Source: Bacillota bacterium (GTDB lineage Bacteria > Bacillota > Clostridia > Christensenellales > Aristaeellaceae). From it: a stretch of 64,000 nucleotides of DNA. The first letter of the stretch is position 1. Every line of letters begins with the position of its first letter. The notes beneath the pieces were generated by a model. That model did no database searches, had not been told where the DNA came from, and saw nothing but the letters and a program-made list of their open reading frames with translations. The DNA lies in contig JAEWSC010000086.1 in NCBI GenBank assembly GCA_023398575.1, positions 19,699-83,698 on the forward strand. Reading direction: 5' to 3'. A program made the position numbers and the translations under genes. Shown here in pieces: positions 52,081 through 61,470 of the stretch.

Positions 52081-53370
52081 TCATTCTATAATTGTACCTG
52101 ACATTCCTTCTTCATTTGCGCTAGAAAGCAGCACGGAGGAAATCTGACCAGATTTCCCACCAAATGCCTTCACATGCACATACTGAGGGGTATACCCCTG
52201 CATGAGACCATCTGGCAGTGCTTCTTCAAACAAAACCGGTTGGCAGGTGTTCAATAGGCTTTTATGGTATTCCATGGCCAGTTCTTCACCCAGAGCAATC
52301 AAGTATTTTGCCCGCTGCTCCTTTACATTGCGAGGCAATTGTCCAGGCATTTGGGCGGCTGGTGTTCCGGCCCTTTGGGAATAGGGGAAAACGTGCATTC
52401 TGGAAAAGCCGATGCGCCGGCAGGCGGCAATTGTTTCTCGAAACGCCTCTTCTGATTCGCCAGGGAAACCGGTTAATATATCCGTGGTGAAAGACGCGTC
52501 AGGAAAGGCTGTGCGTAGCCTTGCTACCGCCGCTTCATATTGTGCAATTGTATACCCCCTTGCCATGGCGAGTAGCACACTATCGCTGCCAGACTGCAAG
52601 GAAAGATGAAACTGCGGGCAGACTTTGTCCAGGCTCTTTAGTGCGTCCGCAAATTCCTGGGAGGCGATATTGGGCTCCAGAGAGCCCAAGCGGATGCGTA
52701 GTACGCCATGCGTTTCCTGCACGGCACGGATGGCGTGCAGCAGTGTGGTGCCATCATGAAAATCTTTGCCATAACTGGCAAGGTGAATGCCAGTGAGCAC
52801 CAGTTCCACAAAGCCTGCCTCCGCTAGGCGGCCTGCTTCCCTTTTGATTTCATCAAGCGGGCGGGAGCGGACCGGACCACGGACCGACGGGATGATGCAG
52901 TAGGTGCACTTGCGGGAGCAGCCTTCCTGAATTTTCAGTACGGCTCGGGTATGTCCCTCCTGAGCCTTGATGGAAAGGGGTTCATAGGGGATGGAGGACA
53001 AGGATTCCACGGCAACTGTCTGCTTGTTCTGGGCTACGGCTTCCTCCAAGAGAGATACAATCTCCGCCCGGCGCTGGGTGCCCAGAATCAGGCGGGCACC
53101 GGTGCATGCCAGTTCCTCACCCATACGCTGGGCCAGGCATCCGGCCAGCACTGTTTCGGCATTTGGATTCAAACGCTGCACGCGTCGTAGCATTTGCAGG
53201 CTTTTTTTATCGCCTATGCCTGTTACTGTGCAGGTGTTAATCACATAGACATCTGCCTTTTGTTCGCAGGGCACGACTTCATAACCGGCTTGTTGAAACT
53301 TCTCCAGCATGGCCTGTGTATCGTATTGGTTGACTTTGCAGCCAAGGGTATAAAACGCAACGGTATGCAA
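52081..53370 (-). CDS. mtaB: tRNA t6A37 methylthiotransferase MtaB
   Basis: 429 residues. The UPF0004 N-terminal domain opens FYTLGCKVNQYDTQAM and supplies three cluster cysteines. The radical-SAM cysteines lie in GCSRKCTYCIIPSVRG (about 150-165), and a TRAM-like C-terminus follows. Adds a methylthio group to t6A37 in tRNA. TTG 53370 is the likely start, but the ribosome site is weak. It follows rsmE by 48 nt, the order known as yqeT-yqeU-yqeV in Bacillus. Confidence 0.94.
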   Translation of the reverse strand: MHTVAFYTLGCKVNQYDTQAMLEKFQQAGYEVVPCEQKADVYVINTCTVTGIGDKKSLQMLRRVQRLNPNAETVLAGCLAQRMGEELACTGARLILGTQRRAEIVSLLEEAVAQNKQTVAVESLSSIPYEPLSIKAQEGHTRAVLKIQEGCSRKCTYCIIPSVRGPVRSRPLDEIKREAGRLAEAGFVELVLTGIHLASYGKDFHDGTTLLHAIRAVQETHGVLRIRLGSLEPNIASQEFADALKSLDKVCPQFHLSLQSGSDSVLLAMARGYTIAQYEAAVARLRTAFPDASFTTDILTGFPGESEEAFRETIAACRRIGFSRMHVFPYSQRAGTPAAQMPGQLPRNVKEQRAKYLIALGEELAMEYHKSLLNTCQPVLFEEALPDGLMQGYTPQYVHVKAFGGKSGQISSVLLSSANEEGMSGTIIE

Positions 53371-53418
53371 TGTATCACATCATTTCCACATGGTAAAAGG
53401 GGATTACGATTTATAAAC

Positions 53419-54156
53419 CTATTCCATATCGCCCCATAGTGCTAAAAGCGCTGTTGTAGTAACTAATCCGGCGGTTTCTGTGCGCAGAATTCGCTTACCG
53501 AGTGTTATTGGCACAGCACCGGCCTTTACTTGTAGCAGAGCGATCTCTTCCGGCGCGATTCCGCCTTCCGGCCCTATGACAATGGCAATATCTTTTATTA
53601 GTGGATGTCTTTCATGCACCCTGCCGGGGCCAAAGCCTTCCGCTTCTTCCCAGGGCACAAGCACAAGTTCATGTTTTGCTAATTGCTCCAGGGCTTTTGC
53701 AAAGCTCATGGGCATGCTCACTTGCGGAACCATGGCACGGCCCGACTGCTTGGAAGCTTCCCGGGCAATTCGCTGCCATCGCTCCTGCTTTTTCAGCGCG
53801 TCCTTTGCATCCACCACGCTGACACAGCGTGCCATAGTGATGGGGGTAATAGCCATCACGCCCACTTCGGTGCTCTTTTGCACAATCCACTCCATTTTGT
53901 CTGCCTTTGGCATCCCTTGATACAGCGTGATCTGGAGCGAAGCCTCAGGCGATGGGAGTCTATCCATAATATCACACCGCACCACGGTGCCGTCAAGTGC
54001 AGCGACGGACGCCCGGTATAGCGCTTGGCCATCCAACAGCACTACCTCATCTCCCATTTTCATTCGAAGCACCTTAATAGCGTGGTGGGCATCGGTGGTC
54101 TCCAGGCAGGCTGAGCCGTTTACAATACCCTGCTCGTCCACAAAAAAGCGGTGCAC
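53419..54156 (-). CDS. rsmE: 16S rRNA (uracil1498-N3)-methyltransferase
   Basis: 245 residues. SPOUT knot motifs at the C-terminus: IVIGPEGGIAPEEIALL and LGKRILRTETAGLVTTTALL. N-terminal PUA-like region begins MHRFFVDEQG. GTG 54156 is chosen because AAGGGGG lies 8 nt upstream and it clears the prmA stop by 13 nt; the longer frame overlaps prmA. Confidence 0.94.
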   Translation of the reverse strand: MHRFFVDEQGIVNGSACLETTDAHHAIKVLRMKMGDEVVLLDGQALYRASVAALDGTVVRCDIMDRLPSPEASLQITLYQGMPKADKMEWIVQKSTEVGVMAITPITMARCVSVVDAKDALKKQERWQRIAREASKQSGRAMVPQVSMPMSFAKALEQLAKHELVLVPWEEAEGFGPGRVHERHPLIKDIAIVIGPEGGIAPEEIALLQVKAGAVPITLGKRILRTETAGLVTTTALLALWGDME

Positions 54157-54169
54157 AGCGCGACCCCCT

Positions 54170-55114
54170 TTAGCAAAGCGTAGATACGATGGCAACCCAT
54201 TCGCCTCGGTATTGCTTTTCGGTTACCGTATAACCATTTGAGGACAGAGCGTCCAGGACATCCTGCTCCCTGTCCTTGATAATACCTGAGCAGATGAACG
54301 TGCCGCCCGTGCGGATTTTTTGCTTTAATGGAATGCTCAGAAAGATAATGACATCAGCCAGAATATTGGCGACGCACAGGTCAAAGGTCTCCTGCACGTC
54401 CTTGACCAGGTCGCCTTCCATCACCTGGATTTTATAATCCAGCTTGTTTTGCGTAACATTCTCCTTGGCTACCTTCACCGCTACAGGATCAATGTCAATG
54501 GCCAGCACATGACCGGCCTCAAGCAATGCAGAGCCGATGGCCAGTATGCCCGAGCCTGTGCCAATATCCATTACCTGCATGCCAGGCTTTACGTGGGTTT
54601 CCAGCAGTGATAAGCACAGGCCGGTGGTCTCATGGGTGCCGGTGCCAAAGGCCATGCCGGGATCAATTTCAATGATCTTGTCACCAGGCTCTTTTGCGTA
54701 ACTTTCCCATGTAGGCTTGACGACCAGCGTCTTGCCGGCCTTAAAAGGCTTGTAGAATTTTTTCCAGCACTCTGCCCAATCCTGCTCGTCCACCTGATTG
54801 GTATCAAGGCAAAGGGAGCCCAGCTCCACGGCGGGGTTTAAGGAGGGAAGCGTGGACAGGTGCTGCTTTAGCGCATTCAGGGTATCATTCAGCCGCTGAT
54901 CGATGGGCAGCCATGCTTTGACAAGCACATCCTCAGGCATATTATCAATCAGGCTTTGGTCAATCAACTCCCAATAGCCGTGGGGCTTGGTGGGATCGGG
55001 GACATCGTTCCTGTCTTCAATGGCCGTACCGGCCGCACCGTTTTGCATCAGCAGCATGCTGACCACGTCAGCCCCTTGGGTGGTGGTATGCACCGCCACT
55101 TCCATCCATTCCAT
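54170..55114 (-). CDS. prmA: Ribosomal protein L11 methyltransferase
   Basis: 314 residues. N-terminal substrate-binding domain (MEWMEVAVHTTTQGADVVSMLLM), then the SAM motif VMDIGTGSGILAIGSALL and the catalytic CVANILADVI (NxLA form). It trimethylates L11. ATG 55114 has AGGAGA at 6 nt. Lies between dnaJ and rsmE as in Bacillus. Confidence 0.95.
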   Translation of the reverse strand: MEWMEVAVHTTTQGADVVSMLLMQNGAAGTAIEDRNDVPDPTKPHGYWELIDQSLIDNMPEDVLVKAWLPIDQRLNDTLNALKQHLSTLPSLNPAVELGSLCLDTNQVDEQDWAECWKKFYKPFKAGKTLVVKPTWESYAKEPGDKIIEIDPGMAFGTGTHETTGLCLSLLETHVKPGMQVMDIGTGSGILAIGSALLEAGHVLAIDIDPVAVKVAKENVTQNKLDYKIQVMEGDLVKDVQETFDLCVANILADVIIFLSIPLKQKIRTGGTFICSGIIKDREQDVLDALSSNGYTVTEKQYRGEWVAIVSTLC

Positions 55115-55212
55115 GCGTTTCTCCTATTTGCTCCGCAATATGGAGCAGGGGGTAATCCCCTAATATAGTTTACCTAAAAGAATGCGTGACGATAGAATCG
55201 GCACGCATCAAA

Positions 55213-56346
55213 TCAGGAATTGAACAGGTCTTTCATGCGGTCCATGAAAGATTTTCGGCCTTCGTATTCCTTGCCGGTAGAGGCATCTTCAAACTGCCGC
55301 AGCAGATCCTTTTGCTTTTCGGACAGCTTTTTGGGCACCTCCACACGAACCTTGACCAGCAAGTCGCCTTTGCCGCTGCCGCGAAGCTGGGTAATGCCAT
55401 AGCCCTTTAAACGAAATTCTGTTTCGGTTTGCGTACCTTCCGGAATGTGATAGCGAACCGGGCCGGTCAGTGTGGGAATATCCACATCTGCACCTAAAGA
55501 AGCTTGAATAAAGGAAATGGGCATTTCAAAACGCAGGTTGATCCCTTCACGCTTAAAGAGCTTATGGGGTTTTACGCTGACCTGAATATATAAATCACCG
55601 GCGGGGCCGTTGTTCTGACCATGCTCGCCCTGGCCATTCATAACGATGGTCTGGCCATCGTCAATACCGGCGGGCACCTTCACAGTAGCCGTGCGGCGGC
55701 GGCGGCTCTGGCCGGAACCGGAACAGGTTGTACATTTATCTTGTATGATCTTTCCTGTGCCGCTGCAAGTGGGGCAGGTGCGGACGGTTACCATAAACCC
55801 ACCACCGCTGCGTACCTGGCCGGCACCTTTACAGGTAGGGCAGGTCTGGGGCTTGGTGCCTGGCTTTGCGCCTGTGCCGCTGCAAGTGTCACAGGATTCA
55901 TTGCGGTAAAATTCAAAGGACTTCTCCGCGCCAAAGGCAGCCTCCTCAAAGGTGATGCGCAGTTCATAGCGCAAATCGCTGCCTTGCATGGGGCCGTTTC
56001 GGCGCTGACCGCCTGCCATACCGCCCCCGCCGAATAGTTGATCAAAAATACTGTCAAACCCGCCGAAGCCGCCAAACCCCTCAAAGCCGCCGGCACCGCC
56101 GAAAGGATTGCCGCCGCCCATTTGCGGGCCGTCAAAACCGAACTGGTCATAACGTGCACGCTTGTCTGCATCGGACAGCACCTCGTTGGCCTCGTTCAGT
56201 TCCTTGAACCGTTCTTCCGCTGTTTTGTCATTGGGGTGCAGGTCGGGATGGCATTCTTTGGCCAGCTTGCGGTAAGCTTTTTTGATCTCATCCGTCGAAG
56301 CCTTTTTATCCACGCCCAGCACCTGGTAATAATCACGCTTTGCCAA
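55213..56346 (-). CDS. dnaJ: Chaperone protein DnaJ
   Basis: 377 residues. J domain with HPD (KECHPDLHPND, about 32-42), Gly/Phe-rich region (about 76-112), four zinc repeats CDTCSGTG, CPTCKGAG, CPTCSGTG and CTTCSGSG, then the substrate-binding C-terminal domains. Stimulates DnaK ATPase and holds unfolded clients. It starts at TTG 56346 with GAGGTGAG close upstream. It is last in the hrcA operon order, separated from dnaK by a 250-nt spacer of stem-loops. Confidence 0.97.
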   Translation of the reverse strand: MAKRDYYQVLGVDKKASTDEIKKAYRKLAKECHPDLHPNDKTAEERFKELNEANEVLSDADKRARYDQFGFDGPQMGGGNPFGGAGGFEGFGGFGGFDSIFDQLFGGGGMAGGQRRNGPMQGSDLRYELRITFEEAAFGAEKSFEFYRNESCDTCSGTGAKPGTKPQTCPTCKGAGQVRSGGGFMVTVRTCPTCSGTGKIIQDKCTTCSGSGQSRRRRTATVKVPAGIDDGQTIVMNGQGEHGQNNGPAGDLYIQVSVKPHKLFKREGINLRFEMPISFIQASLGADVDIPTLTGPVRYHIPEGTQTETEFRLKGYGITQLRGSGKGDLLVKVRVEVPKKLSEKQKDLLRQFEDASTGKEYEGRKSFMDRMKDLFNS

Positions 56347-56364
56347 AAACTCACCTCGTTTGGT

Positions 56365-56572
56365 TCAAGAAAAGGATGCTATGCATCATTTTCTTGAGTA
56401 TGCACGCTTCACTTGTAAGCCTGCGGCCTTACGGCCAGTGAAGCGTGTAATGAATGTTTGCTCCGCAAGCCCCCGTCCGGCAGGTAATGCCAGCCGAGAC
56501 GATTTCAAACGAGGGGGAACCTCGGTTCCCCCTCGTTGCTCCCCAGGGAGTTCTTTTTTGATAACCCCTGGG
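56365..56572. repeat. Array of four stem-loops in the dnaK-dnaJ spacer
   Basis: In order on the plus strand: TCAAGAAAA/TTTTCTTGA with an inner GATGC/GCATC stem (56365-56397); 11-bp CACGCTTCACT/AGTGAAGCGTG with an inner GTAAG/CTTAC (56403-56447); a perfect 14-bp AACGAGGGGGAACC stem with a 2-nt loop (56508-56537); and CCCAGGG/CCCTGGG (56542-56572). None has a good T-tract. They may mark an intergenic repeat, an mRNA processing site or a partial terminator that sets the dnaK:dnaJ ratio. Confidence 0.6.
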
Positions 56573-56596
56573 TGGGGAAGACTAGTGACCTTCCCT

Positions 56597-58414
56597 TTAC
56601 TTTACGTCGTAATCCGTGTTTACGGTACCATCGGCGTTCTGGCTGCCGGGATTGCCCTGCGGGGGAACCTGACCTTCGCCGCCTTCCTGCTGGTACAGCT
56701 TGCCAAACACCGCATACACCTTCTGGGTGAAGCTTTCCATGGCGGTCTTGATCTCGTCGGCGTTGTTGGTTTCGCGCACCTTTTTGAAGGCATCGATTTC
56801 GCTCTGCACGGAGGCCTTGTCTTCGCTGGAGAGCTTTTCGCCGCTTTCACGCAGCTGCTTCTCAATCTCGTAGATCAAGGTATCGGCGCGATTGACGGTT
56901 TCTACTTCTTCCTTGCGCTTGCGGTCGGCATCGGCAAACTGCTCGGCTTCCTTCACACGCTGCTTGATCTCATCCTCGGTGAGGTTGGTGCTGGCGGTGA
57001 TGGTGATTTTCTGCTCGTTGCCGGTGCCCTTGTCTTTGGCGGATACATTCACAATGCCGTTACGGTCAATGTTGAAGGTAACCTCGATTTGGGGTACGCC
57101 GCGGGGGGCCGGGGGAATGCCGGTCAGCTGGAAGCGGCCCAAGGTTTTATTGTCATAGGCCATGGGACGCTCGCCCTGCAGCACGTGGATTTCCACGGTG
57201 GTCTGGCCATCGGCAGCGGTGGAGAACACCTGGGACTTGGTGGTGGGGATGGTGGTGTTGCGCTCAATGAGCTTGGTAAAAATGTGGCCTTCCGTCTCCA
57301 GACCCAGGGAAAGGGGGGTGACGTCTAGCAGCAATACGTCTTTCACTTCGCCGCCCAGCACGCCGGCCTGGATGGCCGCGCCTACGGCAACGCACTCGTC
57401 GGGGTTAATGCCTTTAAAGGGCTCTTTGTTTGTGATACGCTTGACGGCTGTCTGTACGGCGGGGATACGGGTGGAACCGCCCACCAGGATTACTTTGTCA
57501 ATTTGGGAGGCGTTCAGGCCTGCATCCTTCATTGCCTGGGTGGTGGGTCCGACGGTGGCTTCCACCAGATCGGCTGTCAATTCGTCGAACTTGGCCCTGG
57601 TCAACGTCATATCCAGGTGCTTGGGGCCACTGGCATCGGCAGTGATAAAGGGCAAATTAATGTTGGCACTCATCACGCCGGAAAGCTCAATTTTCGCTTT
57701 TTCAGCAGCTTCCTTTAAACGCTGATAAGCCATCCGGTCTTTTTTCAAATCAATACCGGTATCTTTCTTGAATGTGTCGGCGATGTAGTTGATCACGCGC
57801 TCGTCAAAGTCGTCACCGCCCAGGCGGTTGTTGCCGTTGGTTGCCAGCACTTCAAACACGCCGTCGCCGATTTCCAGCAGCGATATGTCGAAGGTGCCAC
57901 CGCCCAGGTCGTATACCAGAATCTTTTGTGTGCCCTCCTTGTCCAGACCATAGGCCAGGGAGGCAGCTGTGGGCTCGTTGATGATGCGCAACACTTCCAA
58001 ACCGGCGATACGGCCGGCATCCTTGGTGGCCTGGCGTTGGCTGTCGGAAAAGTAAGCAGGTACGGTAATGACGGCCTGGGTTACGGTTTCGCCAAGATAG
58101 GCTTCCGCTTCTGATTTCATTTTCTGCAGTATCATGGCAGAAATATCCTGGGGTGTATGCGCTTTTCCGTCAATGGTCACTTTGTGACCGGTACCCATTT
58201 CGCGCTTGATGGAGATAATGGTGCGGTCGGGATTTGTGATGGCCTGGCGCTTTGCTACCTGCCCGACGAGGCGCTCACCGTCTTTGGTAAAGGCCACGAC
58301 AGATGGCGTAGTACGCGCGCCTTCGGAATTGGGGATGACGACCGGTTCGCCGCCTTCCATAACAGCAACGCAGCTATTGGTAGTACCCAAATCGATACCT
58401 ATGATTTTTCCCAT
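56597..58414 (-). CDS. dnaK: Chaperone protein DnaK (Hsp70)
   Basis: 605 residues, the short Gram-positive form. Starts [18 protein letters not shown]; later [20 protein letters not shown] and [12 protein letters not shown] are ATPase motifs; [20 protein letters not shown] is the substrate-binding domain. The tail ends TDYDVK. ATG 58414 has GAGGAGG upstream; the frame continues 18 codons without support. Third gene of the HrcA-controlled operon. Confidence 0.98.
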   Translation of the reverse strand: MGKIIGIDLGTTNSCVAVMEGGEPVVIPNSEGARTTPSVVAFTKDGERLVGQVAKRQAITNPDRTIISIKREMGTGHKVTIDGKAHTPQDISAMILQKMKSEAEAYLGETVTQAVITVPAYFSDSQRQATKDAGRIAGLEVLRIINEPTAASLAYGLDKEGTQKILVYDLGGGTFDISLLEIGDGVFEVLATNGNNRLGGDDFDERVINYIADTFKKDTGIDLKKDRMAYQRLKEAAEKAKIELSGVMSANINLPFITADASGPKHLDMTLTRAKFDELTADLVEATVGPTTQAMKDAGLNASQIDKVILVGGSTRIPAVQTAVKRITNKEPFKGINPDECVAVGAAIQAGVLGGEVKDVLLLDVTPLSLGLETEGHIFTKLIERNTTIPTTKSQVFSTAADGQTTVEIHVLQGERPMAYDNKTLGRFQLTGIPPAPRGVPQIEVTFNIDRNGIVNVSAKDKGTGNEQKITITASTNLTEDEIKQRVKEAEQFADADRKRKEEVETVNRADTLIYEIEKQLRESGEKLSSEDKASVQSEIDAFKKVRETNNADEIKTAMESFTQKVYAVFGKLYQQEGGEGQVPPQGNPGSQNADGTVNTDYDVK

Positions 58415-58522
58415 AATAATTTCCTCCTCTTTTTGTGCCGGCAAGCTTCCGGCCGTTGCAGCTATCATCTTATACTATAGATTGTATCTATGGAAAGGAG
58501 TCATACTCCTCATCCGCCTGAA

Positions 58523-59107
58523 TTATTCTTCCACGACCTTGACCATGGCGTGGCGCAGGACGGTTTTGTCCATCTTGTAACCCTTTTGGAAAACTGCGCA
58601 AACGGTGCCGGGCTCGCCTTCTTCTTTGGGCGCGGTCATCACCGCGTTTTCCAGGCTCGGGTCGAACTTTTCACCCAGGCGGCTAATGGCCTCGATGCCC
58701 CGCTTTTCCAATGCTTCGCATAGCTGCCTTTGCACCATGACTACGCCTTCCCGAAGTGATACGTCGCTGCTGTTTTCGCTGGCGTTAACGGCCCGCTCCA
58801 AATTATCTACCACTGGCAGCAGCGTTTTTGCAAGGGCTACGGCGCCTTCGTCAAACGCTTCAGATCTGGCGGCATTGTTCCTGCGGCGATAATTATCAAA
58901 GTCTGCCTGTACCCGCTGGGCAAGGGTCAGATATTCGTCGCATTGCTTGCGGGCCGTTTCCAAATCCGCTTTGAGCTGATCCAGTTCGTTAATGTTACTT
59001 TCCTCCATAGGAAGACCGTTTTCCTCCTGGAGGTCTTCCTGGGCTGGCGTGTTTTCCAGATCCTGATTCAAGGGTTCCTCTTTTTTGTTGCGTTTGTCTT
59101 TGCTCAT
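58523..59107 (-). CDS. grpE: Nucleotide exchange factor GrpE
   Basis: 194 residues. Acidic disordered N-terminus, long coiled coil (about 38-95, including RVQADFDNYRRRN), then the beta domain with FDPSLENAVMT and KGYKMDKTVLRHAMVKVVE. Exchanges ADP on DnaK. ATG 59107 has AGGAAGG 9 nt upstream; a longer frame to 59164 overlaps the hrcA end. Confidence 0.96.
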   Translation of the reverse strand: MSKDKRNKKEEPLNQDLENTPAQEDLQEENGLPMEESNINELDQLKADLETARKQCDEYLTLAQRVQADFDNYRRRNNAARSEAFDEGAVALAKTLLPVVDNLERAVNASENSSDVSLREGVVMVQRQLCEALEKRGIEAISRLGEKFDPSLENAVMTAPKEEGEPGTVCAVFQKGYKMDKTVLRHAMVKVVEE

Positions 59108-59147
59108 GCGCTTTACCTTCCTGCCGGTATTTTTCATTTGATGTGCT

Positions 59148-60167
59148 TTATGGGCCATCTTCAAACAGATTTCCCAATTGGCGCACCATGGTGTTCAATA
59201 TGGCCAACACCCTGGAATACTGCATCCGGGTGGGACCGATTACGCCGATTGTGCCGTGAGAATGGCCGCCAATGGAATAGGTGGCCGTTACGACGGAGCA
59301 GTCGGCGATTTCCTCAATGCCGGTTTCAGGCCCGATACGCACAGTGAATGCCATCTGCCCCTGTTGAGCAAGCAACTCCACCAGCCTGTCCTTTGTCTCC
59401 AGCAGCGCTAGAAAGGACCTGGCCTTTTCTACATCAGAATATTCTGGATAGCTTAGGATGTTGCTGGTGCCGCCAATCATTACGCGTCCGGCCGCCGCTT
59501 TGGTTTCTGCCTGGGAAACAAGCTGGGATATACCCGACATCAGCTCTTGGTTTTGTGAAAAACCTTTGGACACACTGGATAATATCTGCTGTGCTTCGCC
59601 CACGGTGTGACCGGAAAGCTGTTCGGTAAGCATACGGGATATGGCGTACAGCGCGTCAGCATCTAACGCTTCTGAAGTGCGGATTACCGCGTCCTTCAAT
59701 ATGCCGGCGTCAGTGACAATGACCACCAGTGCGCTGCTTGGGCTGACCGGTACCAACTGTATATTGCGTATGCGCAGCTCCTGTCCTTTGGGCGGCATCA
59801 CCAGCGCGGTGTAGTGGGTCAGGCTGGAAAGCACCTGGGCGGCGTGGGCTACCACGTCCTCCATCTGTCGCATGCGGCTGGTAAAGTGGCTGCGCACCGT
59901 TTCCGGGTCGGCATCCGCGATCTGGCCGGAGTGCAGCAGTTGATCGACATATAATCTGTAGGCCTTTACACTGGGTATGCGGCCGGCGGAGATATGGGGC
60001 TGATCCAGGTAGCCCAGTTCTTCCAGGTCGCTCATTTCATTGCGGATGGTGGCGGAGCTCAGGCCCATATCGTACTTTTTCGATATCGTGCGGGAACCCA
60101 CCGGCACGGCGGTCAAAATGTAGTCGTCGATGATCGCCTGCAGAATGCGAAATTTTCTGTCGTCCAT
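59148..60167 (-). CDS. hrcA: Heat-inducible transcription repressor HrcA
   Basis: 339 residues. The N-terminal winged helix (KFRILQAIIDDYILTAVPVG, SSATIRNEMSDLEELGYL) binds CIRCE; the GAF-like inserted dimerisation core follows, ending GTIGVIGPTRMQYSRVL. ATG 60167 has GGAGG at 7 nt. First gene of the operon, preceded by a perfect CIRCE and a sigma-A promoter, so it is autoregulated. GrpE starts 41 nt downstream. Confidence 0.97.
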   Translation of the reverse strand: MDDRKFRILQAIIDDYILTAVPVGSRTISKKYDMGLSSATIRNEMSDLEELGYLDQPHISAGRIPSVKAYRLYVDQLLHSGQIADADPETVRSHFTSRMRQMEDVVAHAAQVLSSLTHYTALVMPPKGQELRIRNIQLVPVSPSSALVVIVTDAGILKDAVIRTSEALDADALYAISRMLTEQLSGHTVGEAQQILSSVSKGFSQNQELMSGISQLVSQAETKAAAGRVMIGGTSNILSYPEYSDVEKARSFLALLETKDRLVELLAQQGQMAFTVRIGPETGIEEIADCSVVTATYSIGGHSHGTIGVIGPTRMQYSRVLAILNTMVRQLGNLFEDGP

Positions 60168-60216
60168 GGCTGCGCCTCCTTCCTCTGTTGGTTGATTTTG
60201 GTGACTTTTGGTTTTG

Positions 60217-60243
60217 TTAGCACTCGTCGCTCGTGAGTGCTAA
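60217..60243. promoter_or_regulatory. CIRCE operator (HrcA binding site)
   Basis: Exact consensus TTAGCACTC - N9 - GAGTGCTAA, 50 nt upstream of the hrcA start and just downstream of the -10 box. A second perfect half-site TTAGCACTC lies at 60256-60264, overlapping the promoter spacer, without a matching right half. Confidence 0.97.
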
Positions 60244-60252
60244 CCTGGTGAT

Positions 60253-60281
60253 AATTTAGCACTCGTCAGCTGTTTTGTCAA
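60253..60281 (-). promoter_or_regulatory. hrcA operon promoter
   Basis: On the minus strand a consensus -35 TTGACA (60281-60276), a 17-nt spacer and TAAATT (60258-60253). CIRCE begins 9 nt downstream, so bound HrcA would cover the transcription start. Confidence 0.8.
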
Positions 60282-60464
60282 TACCAACAGAGTACTTCCA
60301 ATCAAATTTTAACATTACGGCCACGGTTTCATTGCATGCCTTCTACTGGCAGAAAAATCATCTTTGCCGAAAAAACTAAAGATTTACTACTTCTTGTTCG
60401 ATATTTGATATAGGAGTAATTTTAATGTTCACCAGGCATGCAGTATGGCAGGGGAGGGAAGCAT

Positions 60465-61349
60465 ATGTGGGGCAAGGAAAAGCGATTTGACATTATCAGC
60501 GAACCAAGGATTGCCGCCATATATTTTGGGCTGATGCAGGGCGGTTATGAATACTTTTCCGCCGGCAAAGCTCGCGAGGATGTTAAGCTGTGGGAATCTT
60601 GGGCAAAGATGCCCGTTTCCTACGACACGTCTTTTTTTACAGAGGCCCGGCAGGCTACGCCTGGCATATATCCCTTTTCTCCGCGGGCAGCGGCGCTGGA
60701 GATGGCCTCATTTTATGTTGATATGCAAAACGGTATCTTTACGGATGAGGAAGCGTGCCTTCGAAAAATCCGCGTTTCCGGTATAATCAAAGAACGTGAG
60801 CTGCCCGACTTTACCACCTGGATAATGGGCTTTCCTAAGCTGATGAAAAGCGTAATGCAGTGCGAGGGCTTTGCTAGTTATATCAACTGGGAAGAAAGCT
60901 GGCTCAAGCAACAGGCGAAACCGCATAAGCATAAACTGCAAAAATATGACGATGTGATTTCCTATTTTTCAAAGAAGTGCAATCCCACAGTCAGCAATGC
61001 TTTTATCGTTTATTGTCCGCTGAAATGTACTTTTGTCTCGGATTATTTTGCTGAAGGCGATACATTATACTTTATTTCGGGCATGCTGCGCCTGGAAGCG
61101 GCGCTTAAAGAGTTTCTTCATTTAATGTTGCACCCACTTGTGCAAAAGCACTCCAATGCCATATGTTCGCTTCGCAACCTTCATAGGCTGCGCGTTGAAA
61201 ACACAAACTATGGTGACAATAATGATCAGGCAAAGCTTGCAATATTTGAAGAGTACGCCGTTGGGGAGCTTATCGGTCTGGTGGAGGAAAACAGGTACAA
61301 GGTAGAACTGGAAAAGTTTCTGCCTTCGCTGTTAATAACACTTACATAA
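60465..61349 (+). CDS. Unknown protein with degenerate zincin-like motif
   Basis: 294 residues; I do not recognise a family with confidence. No signal peptide or membrane helix; mixed helix with many aromatics. Around residues 209-222 the segment [15 protein letters not shown] resembles the HExxH helix of DUF4932-like predicted metallopeptidases (HEfxHxxxnP), but reads HLMLH, so the catalytic glutamate is missing. A downstream [12 protein letters not shown] helix ends the protein. ATG 60465 has GGGAGGG 8 nt upstream; the longer frame from 60438 is less likely. It is divergent from hrcA and 121 nt before lepA. Confidence 0.7.
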   Translation: MWGKEKRFDIISEPRIAAIYFGLMQGGYEYFSAGKAREDVKLWESWAKMPVSYDTSFFTEARQATPGIYPFSPRAAALEMASFYVDMQNGIFTDEEACLRKIRVSGIIKERELPDFTTWIMGFPKLMKSVMQCEGFASYINWEESWLKQQAKPHKHKLQKYDDVISYFSKKCNPTVSNAFIVYCPLKCTFVSDYFAEGDTLYFISGMLRLEAALKEFLHLMLHPLVQKHSNAICSLRNLHRLRVENTNYGDNNDQAKLAIFEEYAVGELIGLVEENRYKVELEKFLPSLLITLT

Positions 61350-61396
61350 AATCCGCCATATAAACCATTCGTTTCTCTTTTGCCGGCTTGCGGGTG

Positions 61397-61425
61397 TTGC
61401 ATTCCTCCTGAAAATCCGCTATGAT
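61397..61425 (+). promoter_or_regulatory. Probable lepA promoter
   Basis: TTGCAT and TATGAT separated by 17 nt. The predicted transcript would start near 61432, only about 9 nt before ATG 61441, which favours the TTG start of lepA at 61471. Confidence 0.5.
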
Positions 61426-61470
61426 GATACAATCAAAAGTATGCCCACGCGGGCTTTGGAGGGATTATCT

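Noticed and set aside
56360..57328. 322-codon open frame on the plus strand across the dnaK 3' end and spacer
   Set aside because: It runs antisense to dnaK, has a glycine/histidine/leucine-rich composition typical of a reverse-strand shadow, and no family resemblance.
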